A stretch of DNA of 41,071 nt from Actinomycetes bacterium (GCA_021814565.1 JAKAIC010000007.1:1-41071); one strand, 5' to 3'; counted from the first letter of the stretch, positions 9,762 to 18,835 are shown. The notes: generated by a model not told the origin, from the letters alone. Numbers and translations are program-made.

Positions 9762-9767
9762 TACCCT
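9762..9767 (+). promoter_or_regulatory. Leaderless -10 element (TACCCT) of the LCP gene
   Basis: TACCCT ends exactly 6 nt before the ATG at 9774 and no SD is present. It supports this start over the in-frame upstream codon at 9585. Confidence 0.5.
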
Positions 9768-9773
9768 TGGTCC

Positions 9774-11177
9774 ATGCATCTTCCCCGCAGTAGAGGCGGA
9801 CGCGCAGGGCTGGTGGGCCTGGCCGTTGTCGTTCTCATTGCGGGCGCAGGCTTCGTGGCCGTGCGCAAGCTCAGCGGCAACATCACCGCCATCGACCTCA
9901 CCAAGGGTCTTGGCAAGCGCCCCACCAAGGCAGCACAGGTGGTGGACACCGACGCCATGAACATTCTGGTTATGGGCTCCGATGCGCGTGCCGGCCAGGG
10001 CGCCGGATTCGGCAAGGCATCCGTCTACGGGTCATCCGCGCGCTCCGACACCACCCTGCTGGTGCATCTCTACAAAGGCCACCAACAGGCACTGGTGGTG
10101 AGCATTCCGCGCGATTCGCTGGTCACCATCCCCGCCTGCTTGCGTGCCGATGGTTCCAGCACTGCGCCCTGGACCACCAAGATCAATGCCGCGTTCTCGG
10201 AAGCCGGTCCCGCCTGCACCATCAAGACCGTTGAACAACTCACGGGCGTGTTCATCGATCACTACGTGGTGGTGGACTTCCGCGGTTTCCAGAAGATGGT
10301 GGACGCAGTCGGCGGCGTGCAGGTGTGCCTGACCAAGGCGGTGCAGGACTCCAAGTCGCATCTCGATCTCCCCGCCGGCACCAGCCTGCTCGACGGCAAG
10401 ACGGCACTGGCCTTCGTCCGTACGCGTTATTCCATGGGGGACGGCAGCGACACCGCGCGCATCCGCCGGCAACAGGGTTTCATCGCGGCACTGACGCGCA
10501 AGGTCAAGAGCGCCGGTGTCCTGCTCAATCCGGTGAAGCTCTTCAATCTGCTCGACGCCGCCACCTCCTCGCTCACCATGGATCCCGCGTTCGCTTCGCT
10601 CACCGAGTTGCAATCGGTGGCGCTGAGCCTGCGTTCGCTGAAGGCCAAGGACCTGCGTTTTGTCACGGTGCCCGCCAGCCCTGATGGTTCGGGCAATGTG
10701 GTGTGGACCAGCCGGGCCACGGAACTGTGGACTGCGATCAAGAACGACACGGTGTGGCCGGAGCCCGGCACGCTGGGCTTCGACGGCAAGCCACTCACGG
10801 TGGACCCCAGCGCCGTCAGCATCGATGTGGTGAACGGCGGCGGTGCGGCCCTGGTCGGTGCCAGTGACTCCATGACCGCGCTCGGGTACAGCGTCCACTC
10901 CAAGACCGACACCAAGACCCCGCTCGCGACCACCTCCATAACTGCCGGCCCCAACGGCCTGGAGTCCGCACGCACCGTCGCCGCCGCCCTCGGCATCAGC
11001 AATATCACTGTTGATTCGGCCACGGTGAGCTCGCGTGTGACGCTGACCATCGGTCGCAACTGGACGGATCCCAAGGCGGTAGTGGTGAATCCCGTCTTCA
11101 AGGACGCCAACTCCACATCCATCTACGGCCCCAGCGCGGGGATCACGGGCGACAACAACGCCTGCACCCGGGTCTGA
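9774..11177 (+). CDS. LytR-CpsA-Psr (LCP) family wall-polymer ligase
   Basis: From the ATG at 9774 the protein is 467 aa: a short basic N-terminus, one membrane helix (about 12-30), an LCP catalytic domain (about 60-310) and a LytR_C domain (about 350-450). LCP landmarks are NILVMGSDARAG, SARSDTTLLVHLY, VSIPRDSLVTIP with its conserved Arg/Asp, INAAFSEAG and AFVRTRYSMGDGSDTARIRRQQ near 216. LCP enzymes move glycopolymers from polyprenyl phosphate carriers to peptidoglycan outside the membrane. It probably attaches the polymer made by the facing operon. The longer frame from 9585 is rejected because it would bury the membrane helix and run through the promoter region. The stop is 1 nt from the stop of the convergent glycosyltransferase gene. 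Confidence 0.92.
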   Translation: MHLPRSRGGRAGLVGLAVVVLIAGAGFVAVRKLSGNITAIDLTKGLGKRPTKAAQVVDTDAMNILVMGSDARAGQGAGFGKASVYGSSARSDTTLLVHLYKGHQQALVVSIPRDSLVTIPACLRADGSSTAPWTTKINAAFSEAGPACTIKTVEQLTGVFIDHYVVVDFRGFQKMVDAVGGVQVCLTKAVQDSKSHLDLPAGTSLLDGKTALAFVRTRYSMGDGSDTARIRRQQGFIAALTRKVKSAGVLLNPVKLFNLLDAATSSLTMDPAFASLTELQSVALSLRSLKAKDLRFVTVPASPDGSGNVVWTSRATELWTAIKNDTVWPEPGTLGFDGKPLTVDPSAVSIDVVNGGGAALVGASDSMTALGYSVHSKTDTKTPLATTSITAGPNGLESARTVAAALGISNITVDSATVSSRVTLTIGRNWTDPKAVVVNPVFKDANSTSIYGPSAGITGDNNACTRV

Positions 11178-11178
11178 C

Positions 11179-12252
11179 TCAGCCGCGAACAGCCATCACG
11201 AATTCATCCTGAGCACGTTGCCAGTTGTAGTGCTCCCGCACTCTGGCGAAGGCGGCACGGGTCTTGGCCTCGCGATACTCCTCGGAATCACACAGCGCGA
11301 TGACCGCTGCCGCCGCGGCCGGTGCGACGCCATCGAAGGACGGCAGCAGCACACCGTCCTCGGCCAGCACCGAGCGCGACAGCGGTAGCGGCGTCGCCAC
11401 CACTGCGGCGCCAGCGGCCATGTATTCCAGGATCTTGGTGGGCATCGAATGTCGGTAGTTCGGAAGATCCTGCAGCAGGGCCAGACCGACCATCGATTGC
11501 TCGACTTCCAGCATGGCCTCGGCGTTGGGCAGGGCGCCGTCCCAGCGCACATTCGGGGTGGCGCCGATACGAACACGGTCCTCGGCACTCTGAGCCTCGC
11601 CGATCAGGCGCAGCGTGATGCCATGCTCTGCCAGGACCGGGGCCATCTCCAGCATGGCATCGAGGCCACGTGCACGGGTGATGGAGCCGACGTAGATGGC
11701 CTGCCGTTGGCGGGCCCGGGTGGGGAACGAGTCGGGCACCGGTGGCAGATTCAACACCACCTGATGATCGCGCGAGAAGCGCTGCGCATAGGCACTCTCC
11801 GCCAACAACAAAGTGGCCCGTCGCTCCGCCCAGTGCTCGAGGAGATGCACAGCAGGGACCAGCAGCCTGCGCAGCAGCGGCGGCAGATAGGCCTTGACCT
11901 CCAGTGCAGCAGCCAGGTCCTCGTGCACATCCCAGATGACACGCACCTTCAGTCGCTGCAGTTCACGCCAGGGAAGGACGAGCAGCAATTCCGGGTCGTG
12001 GATTACGAGTGCCTGCGCCCCCGGCGCGAGCGCGGAGATGCGGGCGCGGGCCGCGCGCCAGGCCGACCAGCGCCGTCGACCCACGGCTCGCGGGATGGCG
12101 ATGCGCTGGTACGCGGGGTCGTCCAAGTAGTGGTGTGTCCAGGGCGCGATGGCCACCACCTGCACACCTGCTTCGCGCAAGGCGCCGATCTGGCGGCGGA
12201 AGATGCGTGCGTCCGTGGTGTGGTGCACGACGGTACAGACCAGGACGCGCAC
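11179..12252 (-). CDS. Glycosyltransferase, GT4/GT1-like (GT-B fold)
   Basis: This 357-aa cytosolic GT-B enzyme begins MRVLVCTVVHHTTDARIFRRQ, typical of GT4 enzymes of surface-polysaccharide clusters. The C-terminal half has IYVGSITRARGLDAML and the donor-site segment MPTKILEYMAAGAAVVATPL. It is the last gene of the five-gene export operon: its GTG overlaps the TAG of the ABC ATPase gene by one base (TAGTG). It probably adds a sugar to the exported polymer before transport; donor and linkage cannot be read from the sequence. Confidence 0.82.
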   Translation of the reverse strand: MRVLVCTVVHHTTDARIFRRQIGALREAGVQVVAIAPWTHHYLDDPAYQRIAIPRAVGRRRWSAWRAARARISALAPGAQALVIHDPELLLVLPWRELQRLKVRVIWDVHEDLAAALEVKAYLPPLLRRLLVPAVHLLEHWAERRATLLLAESAYAQRFSRDHQVVLNLPPVPDSFPTRARQRQAIYVGSITRARGLDAMLEMAPVLAEHGITLRLIGEAQSAEDRVRIGATPNVRWDGALPNAEAMLEVEQSMVGLALLQDLPNYRHSMPTKILEYMAAGAAVVATPLPLSRSVLAEDGVLLPSFDGVAPAAAAAVIALCDSEEYREAKTRAAFARVREHYNWQRAQDEFVMAVRG

Positions 12253-13028
12253 TAGCGTTTCCTGGCAGTGCCAAGGTATTCCTCGTACATCGGCAGCACG
12301 TCGGCGGTGCGGCCCGCAGCACGAACGACACCGCGCTCCAGCCAGATGCAGGTCTTGGTCGTCTCCTCGATGGTCGCGGCGTTGTGGTTGACCTGGATCA
12401 CGGCACCCGCCGCTCGCTGGATCTCCGCCAGTCGGGCCTCTGCAGCGGCCCGGAATTTGGAGTCACCGACGCCGAGAGCCTCGTCGACGAGCAGGATCTC
12501 GGGCGTGCGCGCGGTGGCAATGCCGAACTTCAGGCGCGCCTTCATGCCCGATGAGTAGGTGCGCACGGGCAGGTGGATGGAGTCCTTGAGGCCGGAGACC
12601 TCAATCACCTTGGGATAGAACTCCGTGACCTCCTCCGGTGAGAGCCCCAAGGCCAGCAGTCCCAGCCGGATGTTCCGGGAACCGCTGAGATCGGGCATGG
12701 TGACACCGGACACGCCGAGCATGGCGGGGGTTGAGGTCGCCCACACCGATCCCCGCGTGGGGCGCTGCAGGCCGGCAAGCACACGGACGATGCTCGACTT
12801 GCCCGAGCCGTTGCTGCCTATGAGCCCGAGTGCATCGCCACGCCGCAGCGTGAAGGACACATCACTGACGGCGTGGATGATCTGCTTGCGACCCATGACC
12901 TGGGAGACCACCCGCTGCAACGGCGACTTGCCATGACGCTGGGCCAGCACCTCGTACTCGATGGTGATGTGGTCTGCAATCAGGATCACGTCGTCCGACG
13001 CTTGCGCACCGGTTCCCTGCTCAGCCAT
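12252..13028 (-). CDS. Polysaccharide/teichoic acid ABC exporter, ATP-binding subunit (Wzt/TagH-like)
   Basis: The 258-aa ATPase has Walker A GLIGSNGSGKSS (68-79), signature YSSGMKARLKFGIA (from 158; the SGM form is typical of Wzt/TagH transporters) and Walker B EILLVDEALGVGD (from 177). It lacks the C-terminal carbohydrate-binding extension of Wzt proteins that recognise a chain terminator, so it resembles TagH- or KpsT-type subunits. Its ATG overlaps the end of the permease gene by 8 nt. The pair should flip a lipid-linked glycan across the membrane. Confidence 0.9.
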   Translation of the reverse strand: MAEQGTGAQASDDVILIADHITIEYEVLAQRHGKSPLQRVVSQVMGRKQIIHAVSDVSFTLRRGDALGLIGSNGSGKSSIVRVLAGLQRPTRGSVWATSTPAMLGVSGVTMPDLSGSRNIRLGLLALGLSPEEVTEFYPKVIEVSGLKDSIHLPVRTYSSGMKARLKFGIATARTPEILLVDEALGVGDSKFRAAAEARLAEIQRAAGAVIQVNHNAATIEETTKTCIWLERGVVRAAGRTADVLPMYEEYLGTARKR

Positions 13029-13887
13029 GGCCGCGCTCGCTTCGCCAGAATGCGACGGTTCCGCAGATGATCAGCGTTGCCGTGATCACGCCGATGAAGA
13101 TGAGTTCGTGCGGCGCCGGCAACTGTCCCGGAATGAACACCGCCCGCGTGAGCTTGAGCAGGATCGATGCCGGGTTGAAGTTGGCGAGCGTGCGCACCAG
13201 GTGCGGTGCCTTGTGGAAGCGAACGGTGACGTCGTAGAAGACGCCTGACACGAACATCATGGCACGCAGGATGAGCGGGACGAACTGCCGCAGGTCGTAG
13301 ATCTTCTCGACCCAGCGGGCCGTGAACAGTGATACGCCGAACCCGAACAGTGAGGTGAGCAGGAAGGTGAACGGGAGCAGCAGCCAGGCCCAGGTGGGTC
13401 GCATGCCGTACAGCAAGGCGATCGGGTACAACACCAATGCCGATCCCAGCGCGCTCAGCGTCTCCTGCAAAGCAACCGCGATCGGCAGCAGGATCCGTGG
13501 GAACAGCAAAGACTCGGTGAGGTCCTTGGTCGTGGCAAGCACCAAGGACCCGCTCTGCATCACCGATGCGAACAGCTGCCAGGTGAAGACGCCGGAGACG
13601 AGGAACACCAGGAAGTCCGGGCTGTCCTTGGATGTGCCCAGGATGAAGCCGAAGGCAAAGTAGTAAATGCCCGACAGGAACAGTGGATTCAGGAGCTGCC
13701 AGAACAGCCCCAGGCGGTTCTGCACCGTGTCCACGATCGTCCGCGAAATCGCGTAATTGCCGGTGAAGTGGCGCAAGCGCCAGCAGTCGCGCAGATAGGC
13801 CGAGAACTCCCCCGCCTTGTCGACACGATGAAGTCCGGTGCGCCGAGCGAGCGCAGCGGCCTCCTCGGTGGTGAGGGGTGTGTCCAC
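13021..13887 (-). CDS. Polysaccharide/teichoic acid ABC exporter, permease subunit (Wzm/TagG-like)
   Basis: This 288-aa ABC-2 permease has a cytosolic N-terminus of about 55 residues and about six hydrophobic segments (IYYFAFGFILG, FLVFLVSGVFTWQLFASVM, SALVLYPIALLYG, LLLPFTFLLTSLFGFGVSLF, and a last one near IFIGVITATLIICGTVAF). The pattern NRLGLFWQLLNPLF near the start is typical of TagG/Wzm. The GTG start directly abuts the TAA of the dehydrogenase gene. Together with the ATPase it forms the exporter of this operon. Confidence 0.9.
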   Translation of the reverse strand: MDTPLTTEEAAALARRTGLHRVDKAGEFSAYLRDCWRLRHFTGNYAISRTIVDTVQNRLGLFWQLLNPLFLSGIYYFAFGFILGTSKDSPDFLVFLVSGVFTWQLFASVMQSGSLVLATTKDLTESLLFPRILLPIAVALQETLSALGSALVLYPIALLYGMRPTWAWLLLPFTFLLTSLFGFGVSLFTARWVEKIYDLRQFVPLILRAMMFVSGVFYDVTVRFHKAPHLVRTLANFNPASILLKLTRAVFIPGQLPAPHELIFIGVITATLIICGTVAFWRSERGHG

Positions 13888-15174
13888 TTACAGCCGCTCC
13901 ACGTTCGCAGCCTGCAACTTGCCGCGCGTGTCCAGCACCTGCTTCGATGCCTTGGCGATGGCGTCGAGGTCGTAGCCCCGGTGGGCCATGAGCAGCACCA
14001 CGATGTCGGCGGACGCGGCTGCGGACACCGGCTCCAGCTCGCGTTCCAGTACCCGATCGGTGGCTGCCGGACGTCCGTGTTCGTTGTCGATGTTCCAGTG
14101 CTGCACGTAGGGATCGTGGAAGATGACATGGGCACCGCTGGCCAGCAACTGCCGGGCCAAGGGGCGCACCGGGCTCTCGCGCTGGTCAGCGATATCGGGC
14201 TTGTAGGTGACGCCCAACAGCAGCACGCGCGCGCCCTTGAGGCTCTTGCCCTGCTCGTTGAGCAGATCCTGCACACGGCGCTTCACGTAGGCGGGCATGC
14301 CGGCGTTGATCTCCTGCGCCAGCTCCACGAAACGGAAGGGCTGGCCCAGCAGCGTCTTCACGCGGTGCGACAGGTAATTGGGATCGATGGGAATGCAGTG
14401 GCCACCCACGCCCGGGCCCGGGAAGAAGGCTTGGAACCCGAAGGGCTTGGAGGCGGCGGCGCTGATCGCGTCCCACACGTCGATGCCCAGCGGCTTGCAG
14501 AACTGGGCCATCTCGTTGACCAGCGCGATGTTGATGTGACGGTAGGTGTTCTCGATGAGCTTGGCCATCTCCGCCTCGCGTGTGCCACGAGCGCGCACCA
14601 CGGTCTTGACGAAGCGACCGTAGAAAGCCGCGGCCCGATCGGTGCAGGCCGGCGTGTGACCGCCGACCACCTTGGGGGTGTTCACCATGCCGTACACAGG
14701 ATTGCCCGGGTCTATGCGCTCGGGCGAGAAGGCGAGGCTGAAGTCGCCGCCGGCCAGCAGGCCGCCGGCCTCGAGGATGGGCCGCACATCCTCGTCGGTG
14801 GTGCCGGGGTAGGTGGTGGATTCCAGGATGATGAGCTGGCCACGGTGCAGATGCTTGGCGATGGCGCGCGTGGCACCGAGGACCGCGCCCAGATCAGGCC
14901 CGCCCTCGGGGCTCAGCGGTGTGGGAACGCAGATGACGATGGTCTCCGCCTGCGCCAGCACGGCATCATCGGTAGTGGCCTGGAAACCCGCCGCGAGCAT
15001 GACTGCGATGTCGTCATCCGACAGGTCGTCGACATGGGAGACCCCGGAGTTGAGGCCCGCAACCAGGCCCGCATGCAGGTCGTAGCCGCGAACCGAAAGG
15101 CCGGCCCCGCATGCTGCCTGCGCAAGCGGCAGGCCCACATACCCAAGACCAACGACGACAAGATCGATCGACAC
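13888..15174 (-). CDS. UDP-N-acetyl-hexosamine 6-dehydrogenase (WecC/WbpA family)
   Basis: From the GTG at 15174 the protein is 428 aa: NAD-binding GLGYVGLP (9-16), ICVPTPL, LESTTYPGTT, FSPERIDPG, the catalytic-Cys motif GGHCIPIDPNYLS near 257-269 and a C-terminal LLLGVTYKPDIADQRESP. It oxidises C6 of a UDP-sugar twice with NAD+. The catalytic motif resembles WbpA-type UDP-GlcNAc dehydrogenases, but with a 2-epimerase gene just upstream, UDP-ManNAc to UDP-ManNAcA is equally likely. The GTG has a GGAGGG 4 nt before it, which favours it over the ATG at 15201. Confidence 0.88.
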   Translation of the reverse strand: MSIDLVVVGLGYVGLPLAQAACGAGLSVRGYDLHAGLVAGLNSGVSHVDDLSDDDIAVMLAAGFQATTDDAVLAQAETIVICVPTPLSPEGGPDLGAVLGATRAIAKHLHRGQLIILESTTYPGTTDEDVRPILEAGGLLAGGDFSLAFSPERIDPGNPVYGMVNTPKVVGGHTPACTDRAAAFYGRFVKTVVRARGTREAEMAKLIENTYRHINIALVNEMAQFCKPLGIDVWDAISAAASKPFGFQAFFPGPGVGGHCIPIDPNYLSHRVKTLLGQPFRFVELAQEINAGMPAYVKRRVQDLLNEQGKSLKGARVLLLGVTYKPDIADQRESPVRPLARQLLASGAHVIFHDPYVQHWNIDNEHGRPAATDRVLERELEPVSAAASADIVVLLMAHRGYDLDAIAKASKQVLDTRGKLQAANVERL

Positions 15175-15239
15175 GTGCCCTCCAACGTCCAAACAGGCCA
15201 AGGCTAGTCGTTCACGCAGGGCTTTGCCCGTCGGGACGG

Positions 15240-16322
15240 TCAGCCTTGCTCAAGCCAGGAAACGACGATGTCGGCAATGCGCTCTCCCGCATGGCCGTCC
15301 CACAGGGGAGGTGTGACGTGTGCCGCACCCGGCTCGCGTGCCAAGGCGATTCCGGCTTCCGCTACCAGGTCGGCCACCGTGACCAGGCGGTTTGTGCCGT
15401 GGCTGATGGTGATAGGACGTTCGGTGTTGGGGCGCATGGTGAGACAGGGCACACCGAGGATGGTGGTCTCCTCCTGCACACCACCGGAGTCGGTGAGCAC
15501 CAGAGCGGAGCCCCGCACCATGGCAATGAATTCGAGATAGCCCAGCGGATCCATGAGGTGGATGCCCGGATGGCCTTCGATGCCTGCCTCCACCAGATTG
15601 GCTCGGCCGCGCGGATGCAGGGGAATGTAGATCGGTACCAGATCCGCCACCCCGTGCAGTGCTGTGACCAACACGCGCACTGCGTCCAGCGAATCCACAT
15701 TGGCGGGACGATGCAGGGTTGCGACCGCATAGCGATCGGGCAGCGCGAACTCGGTACGCACACCCGCAGGATCCAACTTGTCGAGGCTGGACAGCAGGGT
15801 GTCGATCATTGGATTGCCGACGAAGTGCATCCTGGCGGTGTCCATGCCCTCATGGGCGAGGTGACCGATGGCTTCCGGGCTGGTGACGAAGAGCAGGTCG
15901 CAGAGCTGGTCGGTGACCCGGCGGTTGATCTCCTCAGGCATGGTCATGTCGAAACTGCGCAGGCCCGCTTCCACGTGCGCCATGGGGATCTGCAGCTTGG
16001 AGGCCAGCAGCGCCGCCGCGACTGTGGAGTTGATGTCGCCGTAGACCATGACCAGCGCCGGTCGCTCTGCGAGGAAGGCCTGCTCCAGTGCCACCATGAT
16101 GTTGGCCGTCTGCACGGCATGCGAACCGGATCCCACCCCCAGGTTGATATCCGGCCGCGGCAGGTCCAGCTGCCTGAAGAAGACCTCGCTCATGCGGTCG
16201 TCGTAATGCTGACCGGTGTGTATGAGGCGCTGCTGCACGCCCCGCGCTGCCAGGGCCTTCCAGACCGGGCCCACCTTGGGGAAATTGGGACGGGCGCCAG
16301 TGACATGGACGACGAGCTGCAT
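15240..16322 (-). CDS. wecB: UDP-N-acetylglucosamine 2-epimerase, non-hydrolysing
   Basis: The 360-aa GT-B-fold enzyme interconverts UDP-GlcNAc and UDP-ManNAc. Family motifs are GARPNFPKVGPVWKAL, HTGQHYDDRMSEVFF, MVYGDINSTVAA, HVEAGLRSFDMTMPEE, the active-site TDSGGVQEE and MRPNTERPITISHGTNRLV. It is the first gene of the envelope-polymer operon, 65 nt upstream of the dehydrogenase. A TAGGCT hexamer lies 7 nt before the ATG with no SD sequence, so the operon probably starts here with a nearly leaderless mRNA. Confidence 0.93.
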   Translation of the reverse strand: MQLVVHVTGARPNFPKVGPVWKALAARGVQQRLIHTGQHYDDRMSEVFFRQLDLPRPDINLGVGSGSHAVQTANIMVALEQAFLAERPALVMVYGDINSTVAAALLASKLQIPMAHVEAGLRSFDMTMPEEINRRVTDQLCDLLFVTSPEAIGHLAHEGMDTARMHFVGNPMIDTLLSSLDKLDPAGVRTEFALPDRYAVATLHRPANVDSLDAVRVLVTALHGVADLVPIYIPLHPRGRANLVEAGIEGHPGIHLMDPLGYLEFIAMVRGSALVLTDSGGVQEETTILGVPCLTMRPNTERPITISHGTNRLVTVADLVAEAGIALAREPGAAHVTPPLWDGHAGERIADIVVSWLEQG

Positions 16323-16329
16323 GACCGGA

Positions 16330-16335
16330 AGCCTA
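16330..16335 (-). promoter_or_regulatory. -10 element (TAGGCT) of the wecB operon
   Basis: TAGGCT on the minus strand lies 7 nt before the wecB ATG; no SD is present. The large inverted repeat at 16355-16415 is immediately upstream. Confidence 0.42.
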
Positions 16336-16354
16336 AGCGCCGCTCCCCCAACTG

Positions 16355-16415
16355 CGCTTCACCGGCTGAACTCACGCGACACGCCGTGCGTCGCGTGAGT
16401 TCAGCCGGTGAAGCG
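16355..16415. repeat. Perfect 26-bp inverted repeat with 9-nt loop (REP-like element, copy 1)
   Basis: Arms 16355-16380 and 16390-16415 are perfect reverse complements around the loop ACGCCGTGC. The element lies between the rlmB stop and the wecB promoter, both minus-strand genes, and could stop rlmB transcription although no T-tract follows. A related element with the same outer ends (CGCTTCACCGG / GGTGAAGCG) and the same loop core lies at 38647-38707, so this is a repeat family rather than a one-off terminator. Confidence 0.85.
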
Positions 16416-16421
16416 TGATCA

Positions 16422-16455
16422 GGGGTGGGGTGGGGTGGGTGAGACTGGGTGGGGG
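16422..16455 (+). other. G-run cluster with G-quadruplex potential
   Basis: Six runs of 3-5 G (GGGG, GGGG, GGGG, GGG, GGG, GGGGG) are separated by 1-7 nt on the plus strand, starting 6 nt after the 26-bp inverted repeat and ending 2 nt before the rlmB stop codon. Transcripts of the flanking minus-strand genes would be C-rich here, so a quadruplex could form only in the DNA template strand. Confidence 0.5.
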
Positions 16456-16457
16456 TG

Positions 16458-17417
16458 TCAGCGACGGGCGACGGCCACTGAGTAGAGCGCAACGCTGGCT
16501 GCCACCGATGCGTTCAACGACTCGGTGCCGCCGATCATGGGGATCGATACGACGACATCGCAGGTCTCGGTGACCAGCCGGGACAAGCCCTTGCCCTCGG
16601 AGCCGATGACGATCACCACCGGTCCGCGCGCCAGTTCCACGTCGAGATCGGGAAGCTGCGTCTGGCCATCGGCCGCCAGGCCCACCACGAAACAGCCGGC
16701 CTTCTTGTAGGCCTGCAGTGCACGCGTCAGGTTGACCGCCTTGGCCACCGGCGTGCGGGCAGCCGCACCCGCCGAGGTACGCCAGGCGACGGCCGTCATG
16801 TCCGCGCTGCGGCGCTCCGGTACCACCACGCCGGCGGCACCGAAGGCGCCGGCCGAACGCACGATGGCACCAAGATTGCGTGGATCGGTGACGCCGTCGA
16901 GCGCGATGATCAGCGGATTGCGCCCACCCCTGCTGAGCAGGTCACTGGGATCCGCGTACTCATAGGGGCGCACCGTGAGTGCAACCCCCTGATGCAACTC
17001 CACCCCGGTGATGCGATCCATCTCATGACGCGAGATCTCCAGTACCGGAAGCCCGGAATCTCCTGCAGTGGCAAGGATTTCCCGCACGCGGTCGTCGTAG
17101 TCGATGCCCGTTGCGATGTGCAGTCGCAGAGCTGGCACGTTGGCGCGCAGGGCTTCAACAATGGGATTGCGACCCACCACGATGTCCGAGGTGTCGCGAC
17201 GACGCGAGGGCGACTGGCCGTTGCTGATGCGACCGCGGGATGGTGCAGCGGCACGCTTGGCAGCCTTCTGCGCCGGGCTGCCCGGGCGATCAGCGGCCTT
17301 GGGCGTGGGGCCCTTGCCTTCCAGACCGCGCCGCCGCTGACCGCCGGAACCGACGGTGGGTCCTTTGCGCGAGGCGCCCTTGCGTACAGCACCGCGCCGC
17401 TGCGAATTGCCTGCCAT
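16458..17417 (-). CDS. rlmB: 23S rRNA (guanosine-2251 2'-O)-methyltransferase RlmB
   Basis: The 319-aa SPOUT methyltransferase has a basic, low-complexity N-terminal tail (about 1-80, rich in R, K, G), a substrate-binding domain starting [11 protein letters not shown], and the trefoil-knot motifs ITDP-like [28 protein letters not shown] and [17 protein letters not shown] that bind SAM. The enzyme methylates the ribosomal peptidyl-transferase loop; in this family the target is G2251. The ATG overlaps the cysS stop by one base (TAATG), and the cysS-rlmB order is the usual actinobacterial one. Confidence 0.92.
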   Translation of the reverse strand: MAGNSQRRGAVRKGASRKGPTVGSGGQRRRGLEGKGPTPKAADRPGSPAQKAAKRAAAPSRGRISNGQSPSRRRDTSDIVVGRNPIVEALRANVPALRLHIATGIDYDDRVREILATAGDSGLPVLEISRHEMDRITGVELHQGVALTVRPYEYADPSDLLSRGGRNPLIIALDGVTDPRNLGAIVRSAGAFGAAGVVVPERRSADMTAVAWRTSAGAAARTPVAKAVNLTRALQAYKKAGCFVVGLAADGQTQLPDLDVELARGPVVIVIGSEGKGLSRLVTETCDVVVSIPMIGGTESLNASVAASVALYSVAVARR

Positions 17418-18835
17418 TACTCGGCCTCTCTCGCCAGCACCCAGCGTGGGCCCTCGGCAGTGTCCTCGATCGCTATGCCCGCGTGGGCCAGCTTGTTGCG
17501 GATGGCGTCGGCACGCGCGAAGTCCTTGGCAGAACGAGCCTCCTGCCGTTCATGCAGTTCCGATTGCACCAGGACGTCGACCGCCTCGCGATAGTCGTCA
17601 CCACCGCTGTGCCGTGTGGCCCAGGGCTCGGCCAACGGATCCACGCCCAGCACTCCGAGGCAGCGGCGCACCGAGGCCAGGACGCCGCGCAGTGTCGCTG
17701 CATTGGCCGCCGAGCCCTGGGCCAGCAGGGTGTTGCCCTCGGTGACGAGCTCGTGGATGGCGGCCACCGCCGCAGGCGCGCCTAGATCGTCGTCCATGGC
17801 GAGCGCGAAGTCGGCGCACATAGGTGTGGCGTGCGGATCAACGTCGCCCATCCGTTCGGTGGCCCGCACCACGAAGTTCTCGATGCGACGGAAGGCCGCA
17901 CCACTCTCCTGCAGGGCCTCATCACTGAATTCGATGTTGCTGCGGTAATGCGCGGAAACTAGGTACCAGCGCAGTTCAATACCGCGGATGCGCTTGAGCA
18001 CCTCCTGCACCACCATGGTGTTCCCCAGGCTCTTGCTCATCTTCTCGCCCGCCTGCGTCACCCAGGCATTGTGGAGCCAGTACTGCGCGAAGCCGTCGCC
18101 CACCGCGTGCGACTGCGCAATCTCGTTCTCGTGGTGAGGGAATTGCAGGTCGAGTCCGCCGCCGTGGATGTCGAAGGTCGCACCGAGGTAGTTGGTGGCC
18201 ATGGCCGAGCACTCGAGATGCCATCCGGGTCGACCGGCTCCCCAGGGAGTGGGCCACGCCGGCTCCCCCGGTTTGGATCCCTTCCACAATGCGAAATCGC
18301 GGGGGTCGCGCTTGCGCGAGGCGAAGTCGGAATCCGCTGCCGGCTCGATGCTGTCAGGGCGCTGCCCGGAGAGCGCGCCGTACTCGGAGAAGGAGCGAAC
18401 GTCGAAGTAGACATCGCCATCGACGGCGTAGGCATGGCCGGCATCGATGAGTCGCTGCATGAGTTCCACCATCTGCGTCACGTGACCGGTGGCACGAGGC
18501 TCGATGGTGGGGGGCAGGACGCCAAGCGCGTCATAGGCGGCACTGAAGGCGCGCTCGTAATGCGCGGCCACCGCCCACCAGGGACGGCCCTCCTCCATGG
18601 CGCGGGCCAGGATCTTGTCATCGATGTCCGTGACATTGCGAACCAGGGTGACCTTGAATCCCGACTCCAGCAACCACCGGCTGAGGACATCGAACACCAC
18701 ACCGGCGCGCAGGTGGCCCACGTGCGGGAGCCCCTGCACGGTGGCACCACACACGTACATCGAGACTTCCCCCGGAATCAGCGGGACGAATGCGCGCGTA
18801 CCGCGGCGAGCGGTGTCGTAGAGGTGGAGTGCCAT
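17417..18835 (-). CDS. cysS: Cysteinyl-tRNA synthetase
   Basis: The 472-aa class I synthetase charges tRNA-Cys. It shows [15 protein letters not shown], containing the zinc ligand C29 and the HIGH-type motif HVGH (38-41), GWHLECSAM and [15 protein letters not shown], which carry the other zinc ligands, and KMSKS near 266. Length is normal. The neighbours rlmB and mycothiol biosynthesis (mshA, 6 kb away) fit a cysteine-centred physiology, although MshC, the CysS paralogue, is not in the window. TAGGCT ends 6 nt before the ATG and no SD is seen, so the transcript is probably leaderless and independent of the GGDEF gene upstream. Confidence 0.95.
   Translation of the reverse strand: MALHLYDTARRGTRAFVPLIPGEVSMYVCGATVQGLPHVGHLRAGVVFDVLSRWLLESGFKVTLVRNVTDIDDKILARAMEEGRPWWAVAAHYERAFSAAYDALGVLPPTIEPRATGHVTQMVELMQRLIDAGHAYAVDGDVYFDVRSFSEYGALSGQRPDSIEPAADSDFASRKRDPRDFALWKGSKPGEPAWPTPWGAGRPGWHLECSAMATNYLGATFDIHGGGLDLQFPHHENEIAQSHAVGDGFAQYWLHNAWVTQAGEKMSKSLGNTMVVQEVLKRIRGIELRWYLVSAHYRSNIEFSDEALQESGAAFRRIENFVVRATERMGDVDPHATPMCADFALAMDDDLGAPAAVAAIHELVTEGNTLLAQGSAANAATLRGVLASVRRCLGVLGVDPLAEPWATRHSGGDDYREAVDVLVQSELHERQEARSAKDFARADAIRNKLAHAGIAIEDTAEGPRWVLAREAE

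Noticed and set aside
9585-9773. 63-residue N-terminal extension of the LCP protein
   Set aside because: It would place the membrane helix deep inside and cover the promoter region; the ATG at 9774 has a leaderless -10 at 6 nt.
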